Assembly (NCBI GenBank): GCA_002490635.1
Contig: DKUJ01000002.1
Coordinates: 1 to 39,529, forward strand
DNA: 39,529 bases
Origin: Porphyromonadaceae bacterium UBA7207
GTDB taxonomy: Bacteria; Bacteroidota; Bacteroidia; Bacteroidales; Muribaculaceae
Direction: 5' to 3'
Below, in pieces: positions 31,433 to 39,529 of this stretch. A model generated the notes under the pieces. The model ran no database searches and was not told where the DNA came from. It worked only from the letters and a program-made list of their open reading frames with translations. The first letter of the stretch is position 1; each line of letters starts with the position of its first letter. Position numbers and translations under genes: made by a program.

Positions 31433-33574
31433 ATGGAAAGCATCGAGAACATCAGTGAACGCGCGCATGCCCTCCTGGCAAAATTCTACGGCTACCGCAG
31501 CTTCCGCCCCGGCCAGCTCAAAGCCATCGAGGCCATATGCGAAGGCCGCGACGTGGTGGTGGTGATGCCCACCGGCGGAGGCAAGAGCATATGCTACCAG
31601 TTGCCCGCTCTGCTCGCCGACACCGGTGTGGCCATTGTGGTGTCGCCACTGATCGCACTCATGCAGGACCAGACCCAGGCGCTTGTGGCCAACGGCATTC
31701 CCGCTGCCGCCATACATTCCAACCAATCGGAAGCCGAAAACGCCGAGATAATGCGCGCGGCTTCGGCTGGACGCATCAAGCTGCTTTATGTATCGCCGGA
31801 ACGTCTGATGACCCTTCTGGACAGCTGGAGCAATGCCCGGATATCGCTGGTTGCCATCGATGAGGCCCATTGCATATCTCAGTGGGGCCACGATTTCAGA
31901 CCCGACTACACCGCTCTTGGAAAAATCAGGCAGATATGCCCCGATGTGCCCATAATGGCTCTCACGGCAACTGCCGACGAGCACACCCGCGCCGACATCA
32001 TATCCCAGCTCGGCCTCTCCGATCCATGGTGCTGGCTCGGCAGCTTCGACCGCCCAAACATTTCGCTTTCCGTAATCCCCAACCCGGGAATCGACAGCCG
32101 CGTGCGCACCATAATATCGCTGGTGAGAAAATATCCGCAGGATTCCGGGATATCCTACTGCCTCTCGCGCGCCGGTGCCGAAAAAATGCATGCTCACCTC
32201 ACGGCCAAAGGCATCCGCTCGGTGTGTTACCATGCCGGCATGACTCCGGAGGCACGCACGCGCTCCCTGCAGGCTTTTCTCAAAGGCTCGGCAAGCGTGT
32301 GCTGCGCGACAGTGGCCTTCGGCATGGGCATCGACAAAAGCAATATCCGCTGGGTGGTGCACAACAACATGCCGGCAAACATCGAGAGCTACTATCAGGA
32401 AATAGGCCGTGCCGGACGCGACGGAATGCCGGCCGAAGCAATCCTTTTCTTCAGCCTGGCGGACATGATTACCCTGCGCAAATTCGCCGACGAAAGCGGA
32501 CGCGTGGCCGTGAACAACGAGAAACTCGAGCGCATGCTCGAATATGCGCAGGCAAGACTGTGCAGGCGGCGCATTCTCCTGAGCTATTTCGGAGAAGAGC
32601 GCAGCCACGACTGCGGCAACTGCGATGTATGCCGCCGGCCGCCGGAACGTTTCGACGGCACTGTGGTGGCTCAGAAAGCAATGAGTGCCCTGCTGCGCGC
32701 ACCCGGTTCGGCCATAGGTGCCGGAACGCTGTCGGCGATACTCAGGGGCATACGCCGCTCCGACATCGTGCGCGAAGGCCTACACAACATAAAGACTTTC
32801 GGAGCCGGAGCCGACATCGATGCCACCCACTGGGCGTCGTACATCACACAAATGGTGCAGCTGGGAGTGCTTAGCATCGATTATACACAGGGAAACAGAC
32901 TCATGCCCACCGTATTCGGACGGCGCGTACTTGCAGGCGAAAAGCTTATCCTCGCCCGCTACCAGCCGCCGGAAGCGCCAGCGAAAAGAAAACGCGGCAA
33001 AGCCGAACCGACACCGACGCTCAACCCCGTCGAACAGCTGTTCGAACAACTGAAAACAGTGCGCACCGATGTGGCCCGCACCGAGAACCTCCCGCCATAT
33101 ATTATTTTCAGCGACGCCACACTCATGGACATGGCCACAAAGCGGCCCACCACTATCGATGAGTTCATGCAGGTGAACGGCGTCGGAGAGAAAAAAGCCG
33201 TGCGCTACGGCAAACGGTTCATCGCCGCCGTGCGCAAATTCGAAGGTCTCGCAACAGGAAGCGCCGCAGGAACCTCGCTCAAGGAAACACTTATCCTGTT
33301 CAACGCCGGAGTGCCGCTGGGCGAAATCGCAAGCATAAAAAACATCAAGCTCTCCACAGTGTACAGCCATATCGCCGCCTTAATCGACAACGATATGATT
33401 ACCACCTACGGCACATTCCTGAGCCGCAAACAATACGAAACCATAAAGGCCGCCTTCGCCAGCAATCCTGAAACGGCCTACAGCATTCTTGCCGACGAAG
33501 GCTTCGACGACGGTCTGATAGCAGTGGCTAAAGCTGTCGAAAGAGCAGCCGCCAGGCGTAATAACACACAATAG
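31433..33574 (+). CDS. recQ: ATP-dependent DNA helicase RecQ
   Basis: RecQ is a 3'-5' superfamily 2 helicase in recombination and repair. The 713 residues contain Walker A 'PTGGGKS' (46-52), the DEAH box D143-H146 in 'AIDEAHCISQWGHDFRPDY', 'FGMGIDKSNIRWVVH', and 'EIGRAGRDGMPA'. A zinc motif ('CRRRILLSYFG' with 'DCGNCDVC') and a winged-helix RQC region follow, then an HRDC domain ('DEFMQVNGVGEKKAVRYG'). A C-terminal helix-turn-helix extension (from about 'TLILFNAGVPLGEIA') is as seen in other Bacteroidota RecQs. An ATG at 31286 is in frame, but its extra 49 residues lie upstream of the promoter. The next gene starts 4 bases after the stop. Confidence 0.96.
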   Translation: MESIENISERAHALLAKFYGYRSFRPGQLKAIEAICEGRDVVVVMPTGGGKSICYQLPALLADTGVAIVVSPLIALMQDQTQALVANGIPAAAIHSNQSEAENAEIMRAASAGRIKLLYVSPERLMTLLDSWSNARISLVAIDEAHCISQWGHDFRPDYTALGKIRQICPDVPIMALTATADEHTRADIISQLGLSDPWCWLGSFDRPNISLSVIPNPGIDSRVRTIISLVRKYPQDSGISYCLSRAGAEKMHAHLTAKGIRSVCYHAGMTPEARTRSLQAFLKGSASVCCATVAFGMGIDKSNIRWVVHNNMPANIESYYQEIGRAGRDGMPAEAILFFSLADMITLRKFADESGRVAVNNEKLERMLEYAQARLCRRRILLSYFGEERSHDCGNCDVCRRPPERFDGTVVAQKAMSALLRAPGSAIGAGTLSAILRGIRRSDIVREGLHNIKTFGAGADIDATHWASYITQMVQLGVLSIDYTQGNRLMPTVFGRRVLAGEKLILARYQPPEAPAKRKRGKAEPTPTLNPVEQLFEQLKTVRTDVARTENLPPYIIFSDATLMDMATKRPTTIDEFMQVNGVGEKKAVRYGKRFIAAVRKFEGLATGSAAGTSLKETLILFNAGVPLGEIASIKNIKLSTVYSHIAALIDNDMITTYGTFLSRKQYETIKAAFASNPETAYSILADEGFDDGLIAVAKAVERAAARRNNTQ

Positions 33575-33578
33575 AGAA

Positions 33579-34052
33579 ATGGCAATCGACATAATCATAG
33601 CAATTCTGATAATCGTGGCCGTAGTGACCGGGGCTATCCGCGGGCTTGTACGCCAGCTGGGAACTCTGGTGGCCTTCATCGTGGCCATACTGGCCTGCCG
33701 GTTCTTCGCCCCCGGCCTCGCCCAGACGTGGGTGTCGGCGCAAAGCGAATACGCCACCCTGCTCCGGGCCTGTGTGTATGTGCTTGTGTTCATCGTGGCT
33801 TTCCTTTCGGTGAACCTTATAGCCAAACTGCTGCACGCCACCGTGAGCGCGCTAAGCCTCAGCCCGCTCGACCGTGTGGCCGGAGCCATTTTCCGCGCGG
33901 CACTGTGGATAGTGATTGCAAGCGCATGCCTCAACGTCTATTTCCAGCTCGCGCCGCAGAGCCGTTCCGCCTTTCTCGACAGTTCCCGCCCGTGGAGAGC
34001 ATGGATATTGAAAGCCGCTCCCGCGACCGTGGGCTTTATAGGGAACCAATAA
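33579..34052 (+). CDS. cvpA: CvpA family membrane protein
   Basis: This 157-residue protein has about four transmembrane helices: near residues 3-20, 28-46, 63-85 and 104-121. The 'GAIRGLVRQLGTLVAFIVAI' pattern in the first two is typical of CvpA. In E. coli CvpA affects colicin V production and envelope stress responses; the biochemical role is unknown. It lies 4 bases after recQ and 38 bases before sufB, in the same direction. Confidence 0.88.
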   Translation: MAIDIIIAILIIVAVVTGAIRGLVRQLGTLVAFIVAILACRFFAPGLAQTWVSAQSEYATLLRACVYVLVFIVAFLSVNLIAKLLHATVSALSLSPLDRVAGAIFRAALWIVIASACLNVYFQLAPQSRSAFLDSSRPWRAWILKAAPATVGFIGNQ

Positions 34053-34090
34053 ACCGGGCAGAACGTTATTGAATTAACTCAATCTCTGAA

Positions 34091-35596
34091 ATGAACAACG
34101 AACAGCATAATCCCCAAACCGCCGGCACAAGGCCTGCCGCATGCCCGGCAGCCGGCAACGACAGCGCTGTCATTGCCCAGGCAACCACCGGCGACTACAA
34201 ATACGGCTTCTCAAGCGACATCGACACAGAAATCATTCCACCCGGACTGTCGGAAGATGTCGTAAGGCTGATTTCGGAAAAGAAAAAGGAGCCACAGTGG
34301 CTGCTCGATTTCCGCCTGGAAGCTTTCCGCTATTGGAAAACCCTGACACCGCCCACATGGGCGCACCTCGATATTCCCACCATCGACTTCCAGGCAATCA
34401 GCTACTATGCGGCGCCTGTCAAGAAGGAAGGTCCAAAGAGCCTCGATGAAGTGGACCCTAAAATCCTCGACACCTTCAACCGTCTGGGCATACCCATCGA
34501 AGAGCAGAAAGCGCTGTCGGGCATGGCCGTCGACGCTGTGATGGATTCCGTTTCCGTGCGCACCACACACCGCGAGCGCCTTGCCGAAATGGGCATAATA
34601 TTCTGCTCGTTCAGCGAAGCTGTCCGCGACTATCCCGACCTCGTCCGCAAATACCTCGGCAAGGTCGTCGGCTACCGCGACAACTTCTATGCCGCACTGA
34701 ACTCGGCAGTGTTCTCCGACGGTTCTTTCGTCTACATCCCCAAAGGTGTGCGCTGCCCCATGGAGCTGAGCACATATTTCCGTATCAATTCGGCGGGCAC
34801 CGGCCAGTTCGAACGCACCCTCATCGTGGCCGACGACGATTCCTACGTGAGCTATCTCGAAGGATGCACGGCGCCCATGCGCGACGAGAACCAGCTGCAT
34901 GCAGCCATTGTGGAAATAATTGTCGAAGACCGTGCCGAAGTGAAATACAGCACCGTACAGAACTGGTATGCCGGCGATCGCGAAGGACGCGGCGGTGTCT
35001 ACAATCTGGTGACAAAGCGCGGGCTTTGCCGAGGCACCAACTCGAAACTTTCGTGGACGCAGGTGGAGACCGGCTCGGCGATAACATGGAAATACCCTTC
35101 CTGCGTTCTCTCAGGCGAAGGAGCCGTGGGCGAGTTCTATTCCGTTGCCGTGACCCGCAACCGCCAGCAGGCCGACACAGGCACCAAAATGATTCATCTG
35201 GCATCCGGCACTCGCTCCACTATAGTAAGCAAAGGCATATCCACAGGCCACAGCCAGAACAGCTACAGGGGCCTGGTGCGCGTGGCTCCCAAAGCCGACA
35301 ACTGCCGCAACTATACCCAGTGCGACAGCCTGCTGCTGTCCGACACCTGCGGCGCGCACACTTTCCCGGAAATCCAGGTGGCAAACCCATCAGCAGTGGT
35401 GGAACACGAAGCCACCACATCCAAAATATCCGAGCAGCAACTGTTCTACTGCAACCAGCGAGGCATACCCACAGAGAAAGCCGTGGCTCTGATTGTGAAC
35501 GGTTATGCCCGTGAAGTCATGAACAAATTACCCATGGAATTCGCCGTCGAAGCCCAGAAGCTCCTCGAAATAACACTTCAGGACTCCGTGGGCTGA
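34091..35596 (+). CDS. sufB: Fe-S cluster assembly scaffold SufB
   Basis: SufB is the scaffold of the SufBCD complex, which builds and transfers [4Fe-4S] and [2Fe-2S] clusters. The 501-residue length is normal for the family. Signatures: 'YGFSSDIDTEIIPPGLSEDV' near the start, 'SDGSFVYIPKGVRCPMELST', 'LEGCTAPMRDENQLHAAIVE', 'HLASGTRSTIVSKGIS' and the closing 'FYCNQRGIPTEKAVALIVNG'. The cysteine in 'EGCTAP' corresponds to the site implicated in sulfur handling. It is followed after 16 bases by sufC. The order sufBCDS without sufA or sufE is usual for Bacteroidota. Confidence 0.97.
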   Translation: MNNEQHNPQTAGTRPAACPAAGNDSAVIAQATTGDYKYGFSSDIDTEIIPPGLSEDVVRLISEKKKEPQWLLDFRLEAFRYWKTLTPPTWAHLDIPTIDFQAISYYAAPVKKEGPKSLDEVDPKILDTFNRLGIPIEEQKALSGMAVDAVMDSVSVRTTHRERLAEMGIIFCSFSEAVRDYPDLVRKYLGKVVGYRDNFYAALNSAVFSDGSFVYIPKGVRCPMELSTYFRINSAGTGQFERTLIVADDDSYVSYLEGCTAPMRDENQLHAAIVEIIVEDRAEVKYSTVQNWYAGDREGRGGVYNLVTKRGLCRGTNSKLSWTQVETGSAITWKYPSCVLSGEGAVGEFYSVAVTRNRQQADTGTKMIHLASGTRSTIVSKGISTGHSQNSYRGLVRVAPKADNCRNYTQCDSLLLSDTCGAHTFPEIQVANPSAVVEHEATTSKISEQQLFYCNQRGIPTEKAVALIVNGYAREVMNKLPMEFAVEAQKLLEITLQDSVG

Positions 35597-35612
35597 CAAA
35601 AGACATACTATC

Positions 35613-36377
35613 ATGAAAGAAGCACTCTTAAAAGTAGAAAACCTGCGTGCCGGCATCGACGGCAAAGAAATCCTGCGCGGACTCAACCTTACCGTACATC
35701 CCGGCGAAGTGCATGCCATAATGGGGCCCAACGGCTCCGGCAAAAGCACTTTCGGGGGTGTGCTTGCCGGCGACCCGCGCTTCAGCGTGGAAAGCGGCTC
35801 TGCCACATTCCACGGAACCGACCTCTTCGGACTGTCTCCCGAAGACCGCTCCCACGAGGGGCTGTTCCTTTCGTTCCAGTATCCCGTGGAGATTCCCGGA
35901 GTAACCATGGTGAATTTCATGCGCGCCGCCGTGAACGCCAAACGCAAATATTTCGGCCAGGAACCCATGGGAGCCGCCGACTTTCTCAAGATGATGCGCC
36001 AGAAACGCGCAATCGTCGAGCTCGACAACAAACTCGCATCACGATCGGTCAACGAAGGTTTCTCCGGCGGCGAGAAAAAGCGGAACGAGATTTTCCAGAT
36101 GGCAGTGCTCGAACCGCGTCTGGCAATTCTCGACGAAACAGACAGCGGACTCGACATCGACGCACTGCGCATTGTCGCCGCCGGCGTGAACGCACTCAAG
36201 ACCAACGACAACGCTACAATAGTGATCACACACTACCAGCGCCTGCTCGATTACATAAAACCCGACTTCGTGCACATTCTCTACAAAGGACAGATTGTGC
36301 ACTCCGGCGGCCCCGAACTCGCTCTCGAACTCGAAGAAAAAGGCTACGACTGGATAAAACAACAGCATCAATCCTGA
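35613..36377 (+). CDS. sufC: Fe-S cluster assembly ATPase SufC
   Basis: SufC is the ABC-type ATPase that drives conformational changes in SufBD. The 254 residues have Walker A 'GPNGSGKST' (about 37-45), signature 'FSGGEKKRNEIFQM', and Walker B 'LAILDETDSGLDIDAL', the distinctive SufC form with 'ETDSGLD'. The H-loop is in 'VITHYQRLLDYIKPD', also typical. Upstream spacing is 16 bases and downstream 8 bases. Confidence 0.97.
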   Translation: MKEALLKVENLRAGIDGKEILRGLNLTVHPGEVHAIMGPNGSGKSTFGGVLAGDPRFSVESGSATFHGTDLFGLSPEDRSHEGLFLSFQYPVEIPGVTMVNFMRAAVNAKRKYFGQEPMGAADFLKMMRQKRAIVELDNKLASRSVNEGFSGGEKKRNEIFQMAVLEPRLAILDETDSGLDIDALRIVAAGVNALKTNDNATIVITHYQRLLDYIKPDFVHILYKGQIVHSGGPELALELEEKGYDWIKQQHQS

Positions 36378-36385
36378 CTCAGAAC

Positions 36386-37738
36386 ATGAAAAGCCTTTCA
36401 CAATATATCAACCTTTACGCTGAATGCCGCCGGCAGCTGGACCTTGTTCCCAAGCCGATAGCGGCATTGCGTCCAAAGGCTCTCGACGCCCTCAGGGTTT
36501 TCTCGGAACAAACCATGAGGCGCGCGCCATACACAGAGGCGGCAATCGACCGGCTGCTTGAGCCCGACTACGGACTGAACATACAGCGTATGGGCTTCGC
36601 CGTGGACCTCTCGGCCACTTTCCGGTGCGAGGTGCCCAACATAAGCACCCTGCTCGGTGTGACATTGAACGACACATTCCGCCCCACCGAATCGCTGATG
36701 CGCAACATTCCCGAAGGCCTCACCGTGTGCTCTCTCACGAAAGCCGCCGCCGGGATGCCCTCGGTAGTCGAACGCTACCTCAACACCCTGGCCGCCGACA
36801 GTACGCCCCAGGCTGCCCTCAACACCCTGCTCTTCCAGGACGGCGTGTTTGTGTACGCGGCCAAAGGTGTTTCAGTGGAACGCCCCGTGCAGCTTGTAAA
36901 TATCTTCAATGCTCCGGTGCCGCTTATGGCTCCACGACGCCTGCTGGTGGTGGCTGAACAGGGTGCTTCTTTGAGGCTGCTGTTGTGCGACCATTCGCAA
37001 CGCAACGATATCGATTATCTGTCCAACGAAGTGATAGAAGTGTTCGTTCACCGCGATGCCAGTGTGGAGATATACACCATAGAGGAAAACGGCGCATCCA
37101 CACGCCACATAACATCCTTCCACTGCCGCCAGGAAGAGGGCGCACGCCTTACTCTGAACACCAACACCCTGTCGACAGCCACGAGCACAGCCACATACAC
37201 AATCGACCTCGCCGGTACCGGTGCCGACACAAGACTCGGAGGCATGGTAATCGCCGACGCCGGACAGACCGTGGTGCAGAACGTGGAACTCACTCACAGC
37301 GTCCCCGACTGCACAAGCACGCAGAACTTCAAATTCGCGCTCTCCGGCAAGTCCAAAGGCGCTTTCGGAGGCAAGATTGTGGTTAAGGAAGGTGCCGTGC
37401 GCACCAATGCCGCACAGACAAACCGCAACCTCATAGCTTCCGACGACGCACGAATGACCACTGCGCCGCAGCTCGAAATCTACTGCGACGACGTGAAATG
37501 CAGCCACGGCGCCACAACCGGCCAACTCGACCCGCTGGCTCTTTTCTACATGCGTTCCCGCGGTATCCCCGAAGCCGAAGCGCGCCTTATGCTCACACAG
37601 GCTTTCATGGCCGATGTTGTGGACTCCATTTCCTACGACCTCATCCGCGACCGTCTGCGCCAGCTTGTAGAGCGCCGGCTCAGCGGCGAAAAAGCGAGCT
37701 GCGCGGCATGCGCGGCAGAAAACACATGTCACTGCTGA
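36386..37738 (+). CDS. sufD: Fe-S cluster assembly protein SufD
   Basis: SufD pairs with SufB in the SufBC2D complex and is needed for iron acquisition. The 450 residues align to the SufB/D core: 'LNTLLFQDGVFVYAAKGVSV' in the middle, 'FKFALSGKSKGAFGGKIVV', then 'CDDVKCSHGATTGQLDPLAL' with the conserved histidine and 'YMRSRGIPEAEARLML'. The end is unusual: four cysteines (439, 442, 448, 450) lie in the last 12 residues as CxxC and CxC. The stop lies 13 bases inside sufS. Confidence 0.95.
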   Translation: MKSLSQYINLYAECRRQLDLVPKPIAALRPKALDALRVFSEQTMRRAPYTEAAIDRLLEPDYGLNIQRMGFAVDLSATFRCEVPNISTLLGVTLNDTFRPTESLMRNIPEGLTVCSLTKAAAGMPSVVERYLNTLAADSTPQAALNTLLFQDGVFVYAAKGVSVERPVQLVNIFNAPVPLMAPRRLLVVAEQGASLRLLLCDHSQRNDIDYLSNEVIEVFVHRDASVEIYTIEENGASTRHITSFHCRQEEGARLTLNTNTLSTATSTATYTIDLAGTGADTRLGGMVIADAGQTVVQNVELTHSVPDCTSTQNFKFALSGKSKGAFGGKIVVKEGAVRTNAAQTNRNLIASDDARMTTAPQLEIYCDDVKCSHGATTGQLDPLALFYMRSRGIPEAEARLMLTQAFMADVVDSISYDLIRDRLRQLVERRLSGEKASCAACAAENTCHC

Positions 37739-38955
37739 ACACATTCCCCGCAGAGTCGATCAGAGCCGACTTTCCCATTTTCGAGCGCAAGATCAACGGC
37801 AGACCGATTGTCTACCTCGACAATGCAGCCACAACCCAGGCACCGAAAAGTGTGATAAGCTCCATAAACGAGCATTACACAAACTTCCGCGCCAACGTGC
37901 ACCGCGGCGTCCACACACTTTCCCAGGAAGCCACAGCCGCTATGGAAGCCGCCAGGGAAGCCGCCAGGCGATTCATAGGCGCCGCATCGACCGACGAGAT
38001 AATATTCACGCGCGGAACCACCGAGGCCATCAATCTCGTAGCATCGTCGTACGGCGAACTCCTGCGCCCCGGCGACAGAGTGATTCTCACAGCCATGGAG
38101 CACCATTCCAACATTGTTCCATGGCAGATGCTCCGCAGCCGCAAAGGTATCGAAATCGACGTAGTGCCCATACTCCCCGACGGAAGTCTGGATATGGAAG
38201 TCTATGCCGCGCTGTTCACCGACCGCACAAGGCTGGTGGCCGTTGCGCACGTATCCAACGTGCTGGGGACTGTCAACCCCGTGGCGGACATGGCACGGAT
38301 TGCACACAACAACGGTGCGCTTATCCTTGTGGACGGTGCACAGGCGGTGGCCCACACTACAGTGGATGTGGCCGGAATCGGTGCCGACTTCTATGTCTTT
38401 TCCTCACACAAGATGTACGGTCCCACCGGCATAGGCATACTCTACGGTCGCCGCAGCCTTCTCGAGGCCATGCCGCCATACCAGGGCGGCGGCGAGATGA
38501 TCGGCCATGTGAGCTTCAACCATACCACCTGGGCCGACCTGCCATATAAATTCGAGGCCGGCACCCCGGACTATATAGGAGCCGCCGCATTCGCCCGCGC
38601 CGTGGAGTTTCTGGAAAACATAGGTCCCGACAAAGCCGGAGCCTACGAGCACAGCCTCATGGAATACGCACTCGAAGGCATGTCCGGTATCGAAGGCATA
38701 AGGCTGTTCGGAACAGCTTCCGGAAAGGCCGCCGTGATTTCCTTCCTCATAGGAAAGGCTCACCACTACGACACGGGGGTGCTGCTCGACCATCTCGGAG
38801 TGGAGGTTCGCACCGGCCACCATTGTGCCCAGCCGCTGATGGAGACTCTCGGAATCGAAGGCACCGTGCGCGCGTCGCTGGCAATGTACAACACCAAAGC
38901 CGATGTCGACGCTTTCGTGGCGGCGCTTGCCAGAATTGCGCCCATGCTCGCTTGA
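37726..38955 (+). CDS. sufS: Cysteine desulfurase SufS
   Basis: SufS is the PLP enzyme that takes sulfur from cysteine for cluster assembly. From the ATG at 37726 it has 409 residues: 'YLDNAATTQAPK' (30-41), 'EHHSNIVPW' (125-133), PLP lysine K229 in 'FSSHKMYGPTG', and active-site C367 in 'VRTGHHCAQP'. It is a type II desulfurase, which normally needs a SufE or SufU partner; neither is in the window. The start overlaps the end of sufD by 13 bases; another in-frame ATG at 37708 is possible. A bidirectional terminator follows. Confidence 0.96.
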   Translation: MSLLNTFPAESIRADFPIFERKINGRPIVYLDNAATTQAPKSVISSINEHYTNFRANVHRGVHTLSQEATAAMEAAREAARRFIGAASTDEIIFTRGTTEAINLVASSYGELLRPGDRVILTAMEHHSNIVPWQMLRSRKGIEIDVVPILPDGSLDMEVYAALFTDRTRLVAVAHVSNVLGTVNPVADMARIAHNNGALILVDGAQAVAHTTVDVAGIGADFYVFSSHKMYGPTGIGILYGRRSLLEAMPPYQGGGEMIGHVSFNHTTWADLPYKFEAGTPDYIGAAAFARAVEFLENIGPDKAGAYEHSLMEYALEGMSGIEGIRLFGTASGKAAVISFLIGKAHHYDTGVLLDHLGVEVRTGHHCAQPLMETLGIEGTVRASLAMYNTKADVDAFVAALARIAPMLA

Positions 38956-38972
38956 ACAAGCTCCTTGACACA

Positions 38973-39005
38973 AAAAAGCGGAAAGCTGTTCGGTTTCCGC
39001 TTTTT
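38973..39005. terminator. Bidirectional intrinsic terminator after sufS
   Basis: AAAAAGCGGAAA (38973-38984) and TTTCCGCTTTTT (38994-39005) are perfect 12-base arms with a 9-base loop. T-tracts occur on both strands, so it serves both the suf operon (plus) and the small lipoprotein gene (minus), whose stop is at 39010. Confidence 0.9.
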
Positions 39006-39009
39006 CGTG

Positions 39010-39447
39010 TTATCTGTTGCGGCCTCTCTCCGGCCGTCCCTGCGGAACCGAAGAAGGATTGGACGGCAATCCGCCGTTGCCCGGACGCACATTTTCCCCG
39101 GCACCCGGAATCAGAGGCTTGCCGTTCGGAATCTGGCCGCCTCCGCCGTTCTGCGGAGGTCGCCATTGTGGTGGCTTTGCACCGGGAATTATAATCGAAC
39201 CAGGGCCGTTTCCTATCACTGGTGGTGCCGGAGGCAGAAAGCCGGGAGAATAGACCGGGCTGTAGAACGGATAGTCGAGACCAAAATAAGGGCCGCCGTT
39301 GTAGCCGCCGTAGTACGGTATGCCGCTTCCATAGTAATATGGAGAGGATATGCCTGAATCCATGTCCACGCCAAAGCCAAGATCCGCGCACGATGCAAAT
39401 CCTATAGCGGCCACAGAAGAAACCAATAACACTTTTATTCCCTTCAT
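39010..39447 (-). CDS. Small Pro/Gly/Tyr-rich lipoprotein
   Basis: From the ATG at 39447 the product is 145 residues, with lipobox GFASC. The mature part is of low complexity: a Tyr/Gly segment ('SPYYYGSGIPYYGGYNGGPY') and a Pro/Gly/Asn-rich C-terminus ending in basic residues. There is no known domain, and composition bias makes homology calls unreliable. An in-frame ATG 16 codons upstream (39495) would put a non-signal stretch in front of the signal peptide, so it is rejected. No clear promoter is seen in the 82 bases left in the window. Confidence 0.75.
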   Translation of the reverse strand: MKGIKVLLVSSVAAIGFASCADLGFGVDMDSGISSPYYYGSGIPYYGGYNGGPYFGLDYPFYSPVYSPGFLPPAPPVIGNGPGSIIIPGAKPPQWRPPQNGGGGQIPNGKPLIPGAGENVRPGNGGLPSNPSSVPQGRPERGRNR

Positions 39448-39529
39448 AACTGCTATTTTTTTATATTGCTGTCCGATAAAACTCAAATAGCGCAATAAAG
39501 TATGGCTCGAACGCTGATTTTACGGTGTT

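Noticed and set aside
31415..32608. Minus-strand open frame of about 397 codons overlapping recQ
   Set aside because: RecQ on the plus strand carries all helicase motifs. The antisense frame has none.

Overview
The window looks like a chromosomal segment of a moderately GC-rich Bacteroidales bacterium, most likely a gut member of the Muribaculaceae or a close relative. The evidence is a fused MurF-alanine racemase, a fimbrillin/DUF5119 lipoprotein pair, TPR/PD40 envelope proteins of the PorE type, a GSCFA-domain protein, and several promoters with the Bacteroidota TTTG-N(19-23)-TAnnTTTG pattern. The placement is inference; there is no rRNA to confirm it. Nearly all of the sequence is coding and no gap without a gene exceeds 300 bases.

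Layout. (1) 1-701: five tRNA genes on the minus strand (Thr, Val, Asp, fMet, Ser), with a good promoter upstream of Ser-fMet-Asp and an intrinsic terminator after Asp. (2) 745-2757, minus: a YtrABC-like unit of ABC ATPase, membrane protein and GntR regulator. (3) 2942-21188, plus: a long, tightly overlapped run starting with pyrB-pyrI, then a flavin reductase, glyA, ispD, recG, a PorE-like OmpA lipoprotein, a GSCFA protein and murF/alr. An internal promoter at 14222-14252 then serves a second TPR/PD40 protein, floA, cstA, a PHP phosphatase, a U32 protein and a small hypothetical. (4) 21191-21241: a hairpin with an 11-bp tandem repeat between convergent genes. (5) 21255-23480, minus: fimbrillin and DUF5119 lipoproteins. 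(6) 23539-26834, minus: udk-lptB-queA-GNAT. (7) 26892-31344, minus: greA-HIT-thioredoxin-like lipoprotein-GH20 hexosaminidase, ended by a terminator; the greA leader holds a terminator-like hairpin. (8) 31393-38955, plus: recQ, cvpA and sufBCDS, ended by a bidirectional terminator. (9) 39010-39447, minus: a small Pro/Gly/Tyr-rich lipoprotein.

Functionally this is mostly core biology: pyrimidine, one-carbon and isoprenoid synthesis, peptidoglycan and LPS assembly, tRNA modification, Fe-S cluster assembly and DNA repair, with two surface-lipoprotein loci. No transposase, integrase, phage gene or CRISPR array was seen. I found no clear new defence or mobile system. The best leads are regulatory (greA leader, recQ promoter) and protein oddities: a thioredoxin-like lipoprotein without its CxxC, a divergent MurF half, a cysteine-rich SufD tail and an LptB N-terminal extension.
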